DNA of 22,608 nt from Saccoglossus kowalevskii. Taxonomy: Eukaryota; Hemichordata; Enteropneusta; Harrimaniidae. Numbering within the stretch: position 1 is the stretch's first letter; every line of letters starts with the position of its first letter. Where the stretch lies: assembly GCF_000003605.2 (NCBI RefSeq), contig NW_003156742.1, forward strand, positions 206,433 to 229,040, read 5' to 3'. The translations under genes and the position numbers were made by a program. Below the pieces are notes generated by a model. The model was given only the letters and a program-made list of their open reading frames with translations. It was not told the DNA's origin and did not search any database. Of the stretch, positions 1 to 10,400 are shown piece by piece.

Positions 1-370
1 TCAGATGTTATAGCTGTGTCCTTGTGTCGATCCATAGTTCAGATGGTATAGCTTTGTCCTTGTGTCTATCCATGGTTCAAATGGTTTAGATGTGTCAATG
101 TGTCTATCCATGGTTCAGATGGTACAGCTGTGTCCCTGTGTCTATCCATAGTTCAGATGGTATAGCTGTGTCCTTGTGTCTATCCATGGTTCAGATGGTA
201 TAGCTGTGTCATTGTGTTTATCCATGGTTCAGATGGTATAGCTGTGTCATTGTGTTTATCCATAGTTCAGATGGTACAGCTGTGTCCTTGTGTCTATCCA
301 TAGTTCAGATGGTATAGCTGTGTCCTTGTGTCTATCCATAGTTCAGATGGTATAGCTGTGTCATTGTGTC
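1..370. repeat. 38-bp minisatellite array, about 9.7 copies
   Basis: A direct tandem array with a 38-bp unit. Units start with tcagatgg at about 1, 39, 77, 115, 153, 191, 229, 267, 305 and 343, and the last is incomplete. Each contains a core like tatagctgtgtccttgtg followed by tctatccatagt. Units differ by a few substitutions (cttgtg or attgtg, catag or catgg), so the array is moderately diverged. It runs off the left edge, so its full length is unknown. There are no spacers between units, so it is not CRISPR-like. Open frames across it are products of the periodicity. Confidence 0.95.
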
Positions 371-1500
371 CCTTGGGACAGTCGTTGTGGAACAATGAAC
401 ATACTTCTCCAGGGTATTGTTGATTATCTGAAGAGGAAAACTGCTGCTTCATGAAAGAGCAAAGTTCAATGTCAATGGCCACAGTAATTGTAAATCAATG
501 TTGGTTTTCTGAGGTGTTACCTGGTGTAGAAGTAATAACATTACAGGGTTTTTGAGTTTCGCGCTTTACGTCTTGTACCATCTGAGCCACACCTTGATAA
601 TTTATCAATATACAGTGATGTATGGGGAGATGAAATTGCACTAAAATCGCCAATTGAAGATCTACATTTAAATTATCTTCGTTTTCTCTTGGACACCCCA
701 AAACACCAGAACAATGGCCTTATACAGTAAATTTGGACGTTACCCATTGGAGACTTTTATCAGAATACAAATGATAAAATATTTTAATCGTGTACAGAAC
801 TCCTCAAATCCATTAAGAAAACAATGAAATTAATAGTGAATGAAACACAAATTAATAAAAATATACAAACATCATTTATATTAACTTGGAAAAGTGAATT
901 ACATAACGATAATCGATCAAAGCAAAATGAAAAAAATAAATTAATTGAGACTGGCGTACACAAAGAAATACTCCTTGCAAATATATTATTCAACCTTAAC
1001 GATCAAAATCAGAATCAAATAGAAGATGAGTCACCTAATGATGTCATGCAAAAGTTATACCCCCAAAAGAAATTTGAAAAAGGCAAAAACCAGAATTAAA
1101 AATTTGTCACTAAAGACACAATTCACAGCCTTGCTAAACAACTGGTCTGACACTCCCTGTAGCAAGGTACTGAAAGAAATGTTTTTAAATAAGACCCCAG
1201 TGACAATTACCTTTCCGAGTTATGTTTTGCATTTTGTCTTTTTATAGTATAATAATTTAGTCTTTATTTACGTGTGTATCTAAAGCATATATGTAATGTA
1301 TTAGCATAGTTTTTTATTTTATTTCCTAATTATTTGTAACCATTGCCACCCCCCGGGAATTTGTAAATGTTATTATTAAAAATTATTATTATTTTATTAA
1401 TGACCCCGCACATAAGTGATTGAATTTGGCTAGTTAAAGAGTTTTTTAAATAAGTGACTCACTAGAAGTATTCGCCGTGACTTTTCACTCGTGTTTATAC
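371..1500. other. Non-coding or unrecognised AT-rich stretch
   Basis: I see no gene that I can name. Short frames exist (a minus-strand frame at 495-701 and a plus-strand frame at 824-1099), but neither shows a recognisable domain. From about 1230 to 1410 the sequence is T/A-rich with att and tta runs and a ccaccccccggg patch. This resembles a retroelement 3' tail, but nothing coding supports that. Confidence 0.5.
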
Positions 1501-1504
1501 TTTC

Positions 1505-1981
1505 ATGTCACTGTCAGGAAGGTTTAATGTCTTGTTTGTATTTACACAATGTGTCAAAATATATGTGGGTGCTTGCATGCGTTTTGAAACTATACACAAT
1601 TTGACTTATGTCACTAAATTGTACGTTTTGACGACTCGTATGCGATTGTCAGATTATATTTCAGGTATACTCGAAGTGAATCTCAGCCCTGTGCCATTTA
1701 TAAATGTTCTGGTTGGGTTAATAATTTTCTGGAAACTGTACAACAAATCAAAGATATTTCATTATTTATTGTTATTATTGTGTACGGATATGTGCGAGTA
1801 TGTTTCATGGGTTAATACGTCACTCCTTTGCTTCAATTCCAACTACATCTCTGGAAATATCACTTGCTGTCATCCATATTTCGATATCCCACAATGTCTG
1901 GTAATGCTAACTAACTATTATTTCGCAAAATTTGCCCAGCCTTGCTTCTACTACCATATTGTCCTGAACAGTAAAGGTTAA
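1505..1981 (+). CDS. Unrecognised 158-codon ORF, doubtful gene
   Basis: This is the longest uninterrupted ATG-to-stop frame on the plus strand. The product has 158 residues, many of them hydrophobic or aromatic, with a leucine run near residues 86-92 (HYLLLLLCTD) and numerous cysteines. I recognise no family, no clear signal peptide and no convincing membrane topology. In DNA this AT-rich a frame this long is uncommon by chance but not impossible. It could also be a remnant of a mobile element. There are no supporting neighbours. Confidence 0.15.
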   Translation: MSLSGRFNVLFVFTQCVKIYVGACMRFETIHNLTYVTKLYVLTTRMRLSDYISGILEVNLSPVPFINVLVGLIIFWKLYNKSKIFHYLLLLLCTDMCEYVSWVNTSLLCFNSNYISGNITCCHPYFDIPQCLVMLTNYYFAKFAQPCFYYHIVLNSKG

Positions 1982-3480
1982 TGCATATATATTGTAAATT
2001 ACACAGAGGTAACACTACAATACATTTCCCTTTACATTCCCATTACACAACGATCTTTGTGCTGAGGCAGTCATGGTTCACAACCATCACAAGTTCTCTT
2101 GTAGAATTTTGAAATACAATGACCGCGTGTTTACAAATTAAACGAATATACCAGTTGTTGCATCACTGTAGTAAATATAACCATTGTATGTAAAAAAATC
2201 TTACAATCGCGCGATATCCCGGTACGGCTGTTATATTCTCTTCTCATCGCCCACAGGAAATAATTCATTTAGCAACCGGGAAATAGCATTTTCAATTTTC
2301 CAGTTGAAGCACCATTTTGAATAGAAAATAAACATTGCAGCAATGCTGGCCATGCCAGGAGAAAGCAGCATATTGCACACTTAGTACAAACCCTCTCTAT
2401 GACACAGTTCACCGCCCCGCTAAAAATGAAATCGGTTAATACATTATCCCTTTTTGAGAAAATAAATTCCTCCAAACTATCCCTGTGTAAAATATTCTGA
2501 GTAAAGTCACGTGATGGGCTGTTAAAATTGGCTGTTACACACTCTTTTGCCGGTCTGTAAAATGTGTTAGCTCACATTCAAGCAACAATGCAGATTTCCC
2601 AGTAAAAATGAAACTGGGGTGACTCTGCCATTAGAAAATGGGGGTGACCGTGTTTTCAACAAAAAAACAAATAACCCTGGAGTGCATACAATACACTGAA
2701 TTTTGGAACAAATCTCGCATTACTTACAGCAGCAGCATACCACAGCAATATCAGACAAAACATGAAAACACTATATACATGTATTGTAATTCGGCCTTAA
2801 CCCTCTCTATTGCAATTCTAGGAATTACGCCCATATGTACAACCATTTTTCACTTTGGTGTCACCCACCCCTGAAAACAAACTCTTAATACCACGCTGAA
2901 GCGTTTTGTATAAATGAAACAAACAGAACTTGTACATAATCCTGCTATATATATTGCACGAACTTTGTTAGTGGGCTACTGTTGTGAAATTACCCATAAG
3001 CACCCACTCCCAAACACACATACACACTCTTAATATCCAATAATCCCGGCTAATATTCCATATCCACAAACTTAAATATACATGAGCGATTATCGAAGAC
3101 TCTGAACGTGGTGCAGTGCTCAAATGTCATGGCTTATTTGACAGTTCTCCCCGTGTGTCACATATCGAGATAGGGGTAGAGCGGAGATGGCATTCACTCC
3201 TGCAATATAGATGACGGTACTACACTCAAACGATGCTCCGCTCGAAAAATTATGTGGCCCGTCCATCATGATAATTCATCGACTCGTTCTTGAGTTCTCT
3301 AGCACTCAGTCGATTTCCACTGGCAGAAACATCAATGAACACACGCCCATTTATACTGCACAAAATCCAAACCTTTACATCTCAGTAATTCTCCACACAT
3401 ACACTTGCCTGTGTTTGCTATCCTACCAAGTAGATCTTAGGCTCAAGGTCCTATTGGTTGGACAGGCTTCGTGGAGGGCA
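1982..3480. other. Intergenic stretch, nothing recognised
   Basis: No coding frame with recognisable residues, no tRNA-like folding and no clear repeat was seen. Short frames at 2269-2475 (minus) and 2638-2874 (plus) look like chance. Confidence 0.5.
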
Positions 3481-4060
3481 AAGGTAAAAACGCAAAAAGT
3501 AAAAGCAAATCGCAATGCAAGGTTTAGGTCAAACTCCTGCGCGAATTACGAAATCAACAAATAAAATTATATTATAAAATATGAATTGCACTCAAAATTA
3601 AATTGTTTTGTAAAAATAAAATTGAGTTTTAAACGAAATTAAAAATCGAAATATCGTTCATATAAGTCATTTTGTGATTAAATGATTTAAATTAAATTCT
3701 AAATAAAAAAGTAGGTATAAAATGTGGTAAATATATGTTTAAATCTATATACATATTAAAAATAGTGATTCAAAGTCAAAAAGTGTAAAGTAAATGAAAA
3801 GCAAAAAAGAAAAGTAAATTAAATAGGTTATTGAAAAGACTTTTACATGCGTAGTTGTGGCCCTCTATGGTTGCCGTATTGGACTTGTTATAGTTGAAAC
3901 CACGTTTTTCTCTTGTATGATATTTGGTTCAGCCACTTGTGTTTCTTTTATGAGGTATTAAGAAATATTGCTTTCGTATATCCAAAATGAAGGAATTTTA
4001 AGATAAATAGTTAACCAAGATCTTGAAATTGCTTTACTGAACTTAATGTTTTAGTATTTA
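3481..4060. other. Strongly A/T-rich intergenic tract
   Basis: From about 3480 to 3840 the plus strand is dominated by A runs such as aaaaataaaatt and aagcaaaaaagaaaag, with few G or C. No gene was recognised. The tract lies downstream of the minus-strand Mx gene. Scanning 3560-4228 by eye, I found no AATAAA in minus-strand orientation, so the Mx polyadenylation site is not defined. Confidence 0.5.
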
Positions 4061-4228
4061 CCAGAGCTATCGTACGATTCAACGATAAATAACAAGCTAC
4101 ACAATCTAACCTAACCTTAGGCAACTCTCGCCTGGAGTTCAGAAACTGTCACGTGATGTCAATTAGGACATCACGATTCCTCTTGAAATATAAAAAGCTA
4201 ACAAACCACATGTGAACAATTACCGCTG
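4061..4228 (-). other. Presumed start of the Mx 3' UTR
   Basis: This lies immediately downstream, on the minus strand, of the TAA stop at 4229-4231. It carries a 9-bp perfect stem-loop (separate entry). The 3' end of the transcript cannot be placed because no canonical polyadenylation signal is visible close by. Extent is inferred. Confidence 0.4.
4152..4175 (-). other. Perfect 9-bp stem-loop after the Mx stop
   Basis: Arms cgtgatgtc (4152-4160) and gacatcacg (4167-4175) are exact reverse complements around a 6-nt loop (4161-4166). The structure starts 54 nt beyond the Mx stop codon, in the presumed 3' UTR. It could be an RNA hairpin or the trace of a short palindromic repeat. Confidence 0.55.
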
Positions 4229-4459
4229 TTATATTGTACTAAACATAGCAAGTTCTCTACTGGCTCTGTCTAAACGTTCCTTTTTGGCTTCCAGGGAAAG
4301 TCGTCTCTCTTCCACGGCTGCATCTTCTCGCAGGAACTCGTCAATGTTTCTCTCGATCAGGAACTTTGCCATTTCCACCTTGATATCATTTCCTAGTTCT
4401 TGCAGCAAATAGAATGTTATCATCAATGGAATATCGTCCATCAGTCGAGTTGTAGCAAC
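4229..4459 (-). CDS. Mx: Mx exon 13: C-terminal stalk helix and stop
   Basis: 76 residues (773-848) and TAA. The acceptor is atatcgacag|gttgct. [20 protein letters not shown] matches the Mx GTPase-effector helix (family pattern IPL-I-F-L). It is followed by a charged helix, [20 protein letters not shown] to the end at FSTI, which is the third helix of the bundle-signalling element. The length agrees with a complete Mx C-terminus. Confidence 0.94.
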   Translation of the reverse strand, partial: VATTRLMDDIPLMITFYLLQELGNDIKVEMAKFLIERNIDEFLREDAAVEERRLSLEAKKERLDRASRELAMFSTI

Positions 4460-7400
4460 CTGTCGATATATAGAAAACATTACCCTTTGGGAGAGATTTC
4501 TTTATATAGGTTTATAAGAAACGCAGAATGGTGTACCATGTAACCGTTAACAATAATAAATTTAAATTTAATACAGTATTGGTACTGTAACATCTTGCGT
4601 ATGACTCGAGTATGATTCATATTTCAACAGTTTACAAATAAGCGTCTACCCATGAACTTGTTCGTTTTTAGCGTTGTTATCAACAACATTGTTAAAATTA
4701 CTTTAAGATACACCTGTAAAGCCCTTAGAATTCTCGCGCATGTGCAGGTGACGACCCTTCTGCTTTAATAACATTGTTAAACTTACTTTAAGATACACCT
4801 GTAAAGCCCTTAGAATTTTATTGGCCTGATAATCCTCGTCATAATCACGGGAGCGGCTATCCAAGTTATTATCTGGTGGACTGTTGCTTATACCAGGTCG
4901 ACTGTCGCCAGTGGTAGGCTGAGCCTGCGCTGACATCGAGTGTAACATTCGCTTCTCAGTATCTTTGTAGATCCTATCACGTGTATGGATCATATCCTCC
5001 ATTTTAAATTTGTCATCGATTGCTTTTTTCGACTTTGCCACAGCGTTAGTTTGCAAATCGCAGAACTTACTCTATGTAAAACAGGATAAAAAATAACTAG
5101 TTTGGCGATTTGCATAGAAACATACTTTGAAGATTTCGAAAACGAGGAATGACATATCCGAAATGTATACTCTTCGGAAGGATAAAGGGCACTGGTCACC
5201 CGACCAACATCAATTAGTGGTGTAACCAAGATTAAACAAATATAGAGCCTTATTTTTAAGTTAGAATGTAGCATTGGATGATTACCATCACTGTGGCCTG
5301 TAGTCTTGGAAACTGACTGTATGTATCACGGACTAGCCTTTGTCCAATCCTTTCCACTTCCATGTTAACAGACTGTAGCAACCTCTCTGCGGGGGGTATA
5401 AATTGTTTGAGAGTTTGACGAATTAGATTATCACAAATTATTTTGTCTTTGGCAAACGGTGGTAGCTCCAACCCCCTCTGTTCAACAAGCTCCTCTTTGA
5501 TCTCTGCTAAGTGCTCATCGCCTGTTTGGACAAGGAAATGTACATATGTTATCACATATTTATTAAATTGTCTTATACTACGATGACAGCCATCCATTTC
5601 TGTTGACATACACCCCATGTAATTGTGGATGTATAAAGCTTAGTTTCGTATTGTTCAGGATTCCCTGTTATACATATAGGTGTTCTGGGTTGAAACGTTT
5701 GGTGCGCCCTCATCAGCTTTAAACTAATGTGATAGTCGCCTTTATATAGTAAGTTAGACTGGCCCAGCTGTGGTGATTTTTGTTCAGTTAAAAAATTGGA
5801 AAAATAGTTTTGCGAAAGGTGGGGTAAACGCAAAACCACCACAGACTGGTCTTGTTTACAGCGAATCTGTTGCTATTATTTATTCATGATATGCAGTGAC
5901 ATCACTGAACGGATACAGAAAAGGAGTGGGGGCGTGCGCTGCATAATGAGTAACATTGTGGGTCTTCTGTGCAGATCGCGCTTCATTGTAACCCAGGCGA
6001 GATAAAACTACACGCTACTTCTCTCCATTAGAATAATTGGTACGGAACGTTATAAATAGTAATTCGTTTGTTATGATTGACGATCGAGAAACTTGAAGAA
6101 AAGTGAAGTCTTCAGGTACAAAGGTTAACTATATATAGTTTAAAGGTCAAATTACTTTTATTGGATAACGTTCTTGCCTGTCATTATGCTCATTAACATA
6201 AAAACTAGTATGAAAACACACTAGTTCCTGCTTTCACCAAAGAGGGCGCGGCGAAAACGCCCAGTCTGGGTGATTTACAGGGGATTTTGCGTTAACACCT
6301 CCATCGCTATTTTTTGTATTTAATTTTAAAGTTGAAAAGAAATAAATCGCCCAGATTGTGCCAGTCTAATAGTAAATCAATCAATGATATCATCCATATT
6401 ATGGAGTAAGGCTTATTGAAATCTTATTTAAATGTTCATCCTATTCAAGGCGCTAAGCACTCAAGAAAGCAGTCCTTATTTGTTCTGGGCAATAGTTTAC
6501 TTTATCATTGCCTCGATACATGAGCAATTTTGTCATTCGTATTATTACAAATGACCTGCATGTATTATTAAGTATTACACATCTTCTATAAAATATATAT
6601 GGAATTCATCGTCCCATATAAACATTGTGTGTTTGGGTGTAGTAGGAAATAGAGTCTTGGTGTGCTTACTGTACCAACCACATAACTCTTCTCTACGGAC
6701 ACGACACATCACACTGCGCAGTGTTAAATTATTTATTAAGAAGGTAAATCATTCCATGGCTCTACCCTAATTATTTTATGGAGAACAATTAAAACAATTA
6801 CTGAGAATATTTGCATACTACTTGCTTATAAATGTAGTTATCCGGGATACCTAATTGTGAGTGCCAATTGATGGTGTCACGTGACGTCCCCTCTTCACTT
6901 GACGTGGGCGCCGGAGAAACACTGCATGGAACATTGGATGCGTTCGCGCCCATATAAGACTGTTCTTCACACAACAATGTTTCATATTCTTCATCACTAT
7001 CGTCCATGGGGTCTTCTGGTTCTGGATGACTCAAAACCTTTTCTCTGGGAGAGTAATAGTCTGAACCATCTGAACTTTCTTTAAAGCCTGATCCTTGCTT
7101 ATCAATATGCTGACGATGCGGGGAAGTTTTTCTTCGACGAAAAAACGAAAACTTAGATTCAGATTTAGGCGGTGGAACGAATTCTTGATAGCCAACAATA
7201 TCATCTGAGTTTAAAGATTCCCATTCATCAACATCGGGAGATAGAATTGGAGACCGTTTCGATGATGAAGGCATTCCTGGCTTTGCTATCAAAGATATTT
7301 TCTTTTCTCTGCTGCCATTGTGAGATGTGTTTTGGGACACCATCCTTCTATCGAGTATCGGCTTCCTCACAGTGACTGTCTGAATGGCTGCCGAAAAATT

Positions 7401-10400
7401 GAGAAGAGACATGTCACTGTGGGGAAGCTCGAGTACATGTAATCAGGCTGTTACACTACTCAGATCTCAAGCAAATGAGTTCAGCCCATCTCAGTATGTA
7501 ATACATGACGTTTATTTCCCTGGGGCCAATCTGAAGTGTTCAAATATATACTAGAATTCGGCTTCCCATACATGAGTATATATGGAAATTAAACATATTT
7601 CTTTTATTGCCTTGCGCAATGTTATCAGTACCCACTACACATAGCCGTTAGCTTGTTTATTCAAATCTATGCTAACTTGTGTTGCAACTACGCAGTTACA
7701 AACTAATCATGTGCCATTGTTTAAACGATTTCCTGTTGCTCATATTGTTGTATGAGTTGGTACACTAAATTAATGAGCTAAATAATTTGTCATGTTTTGT
7801 GTGTGTGTGTTGGTGAGCATATAAAACAAAATGGAATTCTTTTATTGCGTTTATTAAGAAAATACATTTCTTTTTTTCTGTTCAAGGGCAATATAATGGA
7901 AATAATGGCTAAGACCAGCCGGGCTTCTTTGCAAACAATATGTGTACTTCATAGTTATCGCTGCATTTGAATTTACGTGAGTCATTTACCCATGTCATCG
8001 AAATTGAATACGTACCACGTGATGCATAATAATAAATACAACCATTACGCAAGATATCTAAACAGTAAATAAAAAAGGCACACTAATGTTGGTACACACA
8101 ATTTTAATACATCATTGTATTACTTACATGGTTGTAGTGATTCCAATTCATCGGCAAATGTGTCATACAGCTTCATCACTATAGTTTGTAATCGCATTGA
8201 TCTATCATAAGTGGCGTTCTTGTAAACACCTTCGGCGGCGTTCTTGAAGTCATCCGGAAACCTGTCCAGCAGCTGTGGAAATGAATTGGTTGTGGTAAAA
8301 GTATAAACCGTCGAAGTACTAGGCATATCAGGTCAGTTTAGATATTCTTATATCAAATGTCAATGCGCTATCCCTGCGTAAACCAGGTCCGTTTGAAAAA
8401 GAATTTACAGGTGGGCCTTAAACAGTGTAATTAAGTCTATGGCACAATCAGATTTGGCCTCTTCACTGAGTATGTAGGATAGAGTGGCCATCACCTAGGG
8501 CAAAATTACGATATTATTAGTGTTAGGTTTAATTGAACCCGTATGTTCCCGATTATGAGTTGACAAAACATGTTTAGAGAGCCTGATTTACGAAAATTGT
8601 AAGTGAAACAAACATTCATAGATTACTTTTGTACTGACGACCAAAAGCCTAGAAATATGAAAAGCGAATGTTCTGATCTTTTCTCAAATACTAGTAGTCC
8701 ACCAATGTTCAAAGAATTGTCAAAGAAATTCGTATAATACACTATTGATATAATATAAGAAGATGTCAGCTGGCGGGGTACGTAAACAGCAAATTACACA
8801 CTTACTCTGACTAGTAAATCAATTCGTTGTACGTCTTTCATTGGCACTTCTTCTCCCAACGTTGTTAGTTGCTGCTTAGTGTCCTCGAGTTTATCTTTAA
8901 TGGCATGCTGTATCTGGGGAACCGATTTCTGCAAAGAATGCACGCCATTACAATGACTTCATTGCCATATTTCATTGCAGTTAATTTGTGAAATGAAACG
9001 CCAGCTTCTATGAAAAATGAAAACTGAGTTTGATGGGATTACAATGACTCACCATTATTTGTTCCACTAGCTCTGTTGTTAGGCGATGTGCAAGTAATCG
9101 GGAACCAGCTTGACTGGAGAGAACACTGTAAGAGTAAAATTTAAATTTAAATTTGTTACGTGCGTCGTTTCAATATTAAAGCGGGGGAGTCGTCACCTGT
9201 GCATGCGTCAGATGGCCATAGCGTGTCATTGTTTACAAACAAGCGTCTACCCATGAGCCTTTGGATTTTAGTGTCTGTTGTTATCGTCGCTTGGGACTCA
9301 ATTCCCGCGCGTGCGCAGGTGACGACCCTCCCGCTTTAATATGCTCCTCACTTTCTCATGATACACTGCTTTAAAAGGATGGCTCGTGACCGGCAAAGCG
9401 AAGTGCGACGAAGGGAGTGACAAAATGCTGGAGGCGTCGCCCCCCCCCCCAATCAAGCTGAAACCCTTTGTGTTATGTACGTCAGCAAAATCTTCCATGA
9501 AGATGCAGAAAAAGGCGTTTCAGAGGGTACAGATTTTAAACAAATTTTCCAGTGAAGTATGCCCCCGGAACTCCCTGTAAAGTTGGGCTTCAGCGCGGGG
9601 GATGGTGAGCAGGTCCCCCCTCATGCAAAATGTCGTGCCGCCTCTGTATTTTGAGCACGAATCTTTGCAATATGTAACATAATTATTACCCCAACGCGTT
9701 GCTCATATACTTCAAAGTAGTGCAAGATTTTCATTCACTAAACACCAGTCTGGAGAGAAATTAAAAAAATCACTCACCTGTAGTGTTTATGTTCTCTGAA
9801 GAACCGTTCCTCTTCGTCCATGGCCTTCTCTAGTGACATAGAATCTTCCAAGTTCCGCTGACTTCGGCATTTCATTATTGTGTATCCTTTCTTCAAATTG
9901 ATCACTTTATTTTCAGCTATACGCACCACGACATTCTCCGATCCTTTGTCGACAAGATCTGGCTTGGTCAGCACACCTGAAGTAAATGTAAGTCATGCGT
10001 AATATAGACAATGGAAAACGTAAAACAATTGCGTTCGGAGCAAGTTGTCAGCGGGTCATACCAAGTTGTCAGCGGGCCATACCAAGTTGAATCAAGCCAG
10101 TGTGCCAATGTGTTTTCCCACATCACATAGTACCCATCAACCACGACGTCCATGACCTGTGATGCTTCAAATATATCAAATAAATACAACAAAAGGTTAC
10201 GTACCAAGTGTTCTTGATCCGGTGGGATCCGCTTCCTGTGCCATCTTGATTGCTTCCGTTGTTGCTATATCAACGTTACAAGGTATTACGCACAAAACAA
10301 TGGCATCGTCTTTGCTTATATACTTTTTAATCAAGTCTTTCGTCTGCATTAGCAAGAAATACAAACCTGTTACCCGTCTAAAATTAATCGTTTAGTTTTG

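Noticed and set aside
1-370. CRISPR-like regular repeat
   Set aside because: Units are contiguous with no unique spacers, and the window is eukaryotic.
495-701. Minus-strand 68-codon frame with a fluent-looking product and a possible donor (ccag|gtaaca)
   Set aside because: No recognisable domain and no matching neighbouring exon; it abuts the minisatellite and is likely chance.
824-1247. Plus-strand frames with charged, Asn/Lys-rich products followed by a T-rich tail
   Set aside because: Lys/Asn richness follows from A-rich DNA; no reverse transcriptase or endonuclease residues are visible.
6881-7375. Plus-strand frames across exon 10
   Set aside because: They are antisense shadows of the long minus-strand exon, which has in-phase splice sites.
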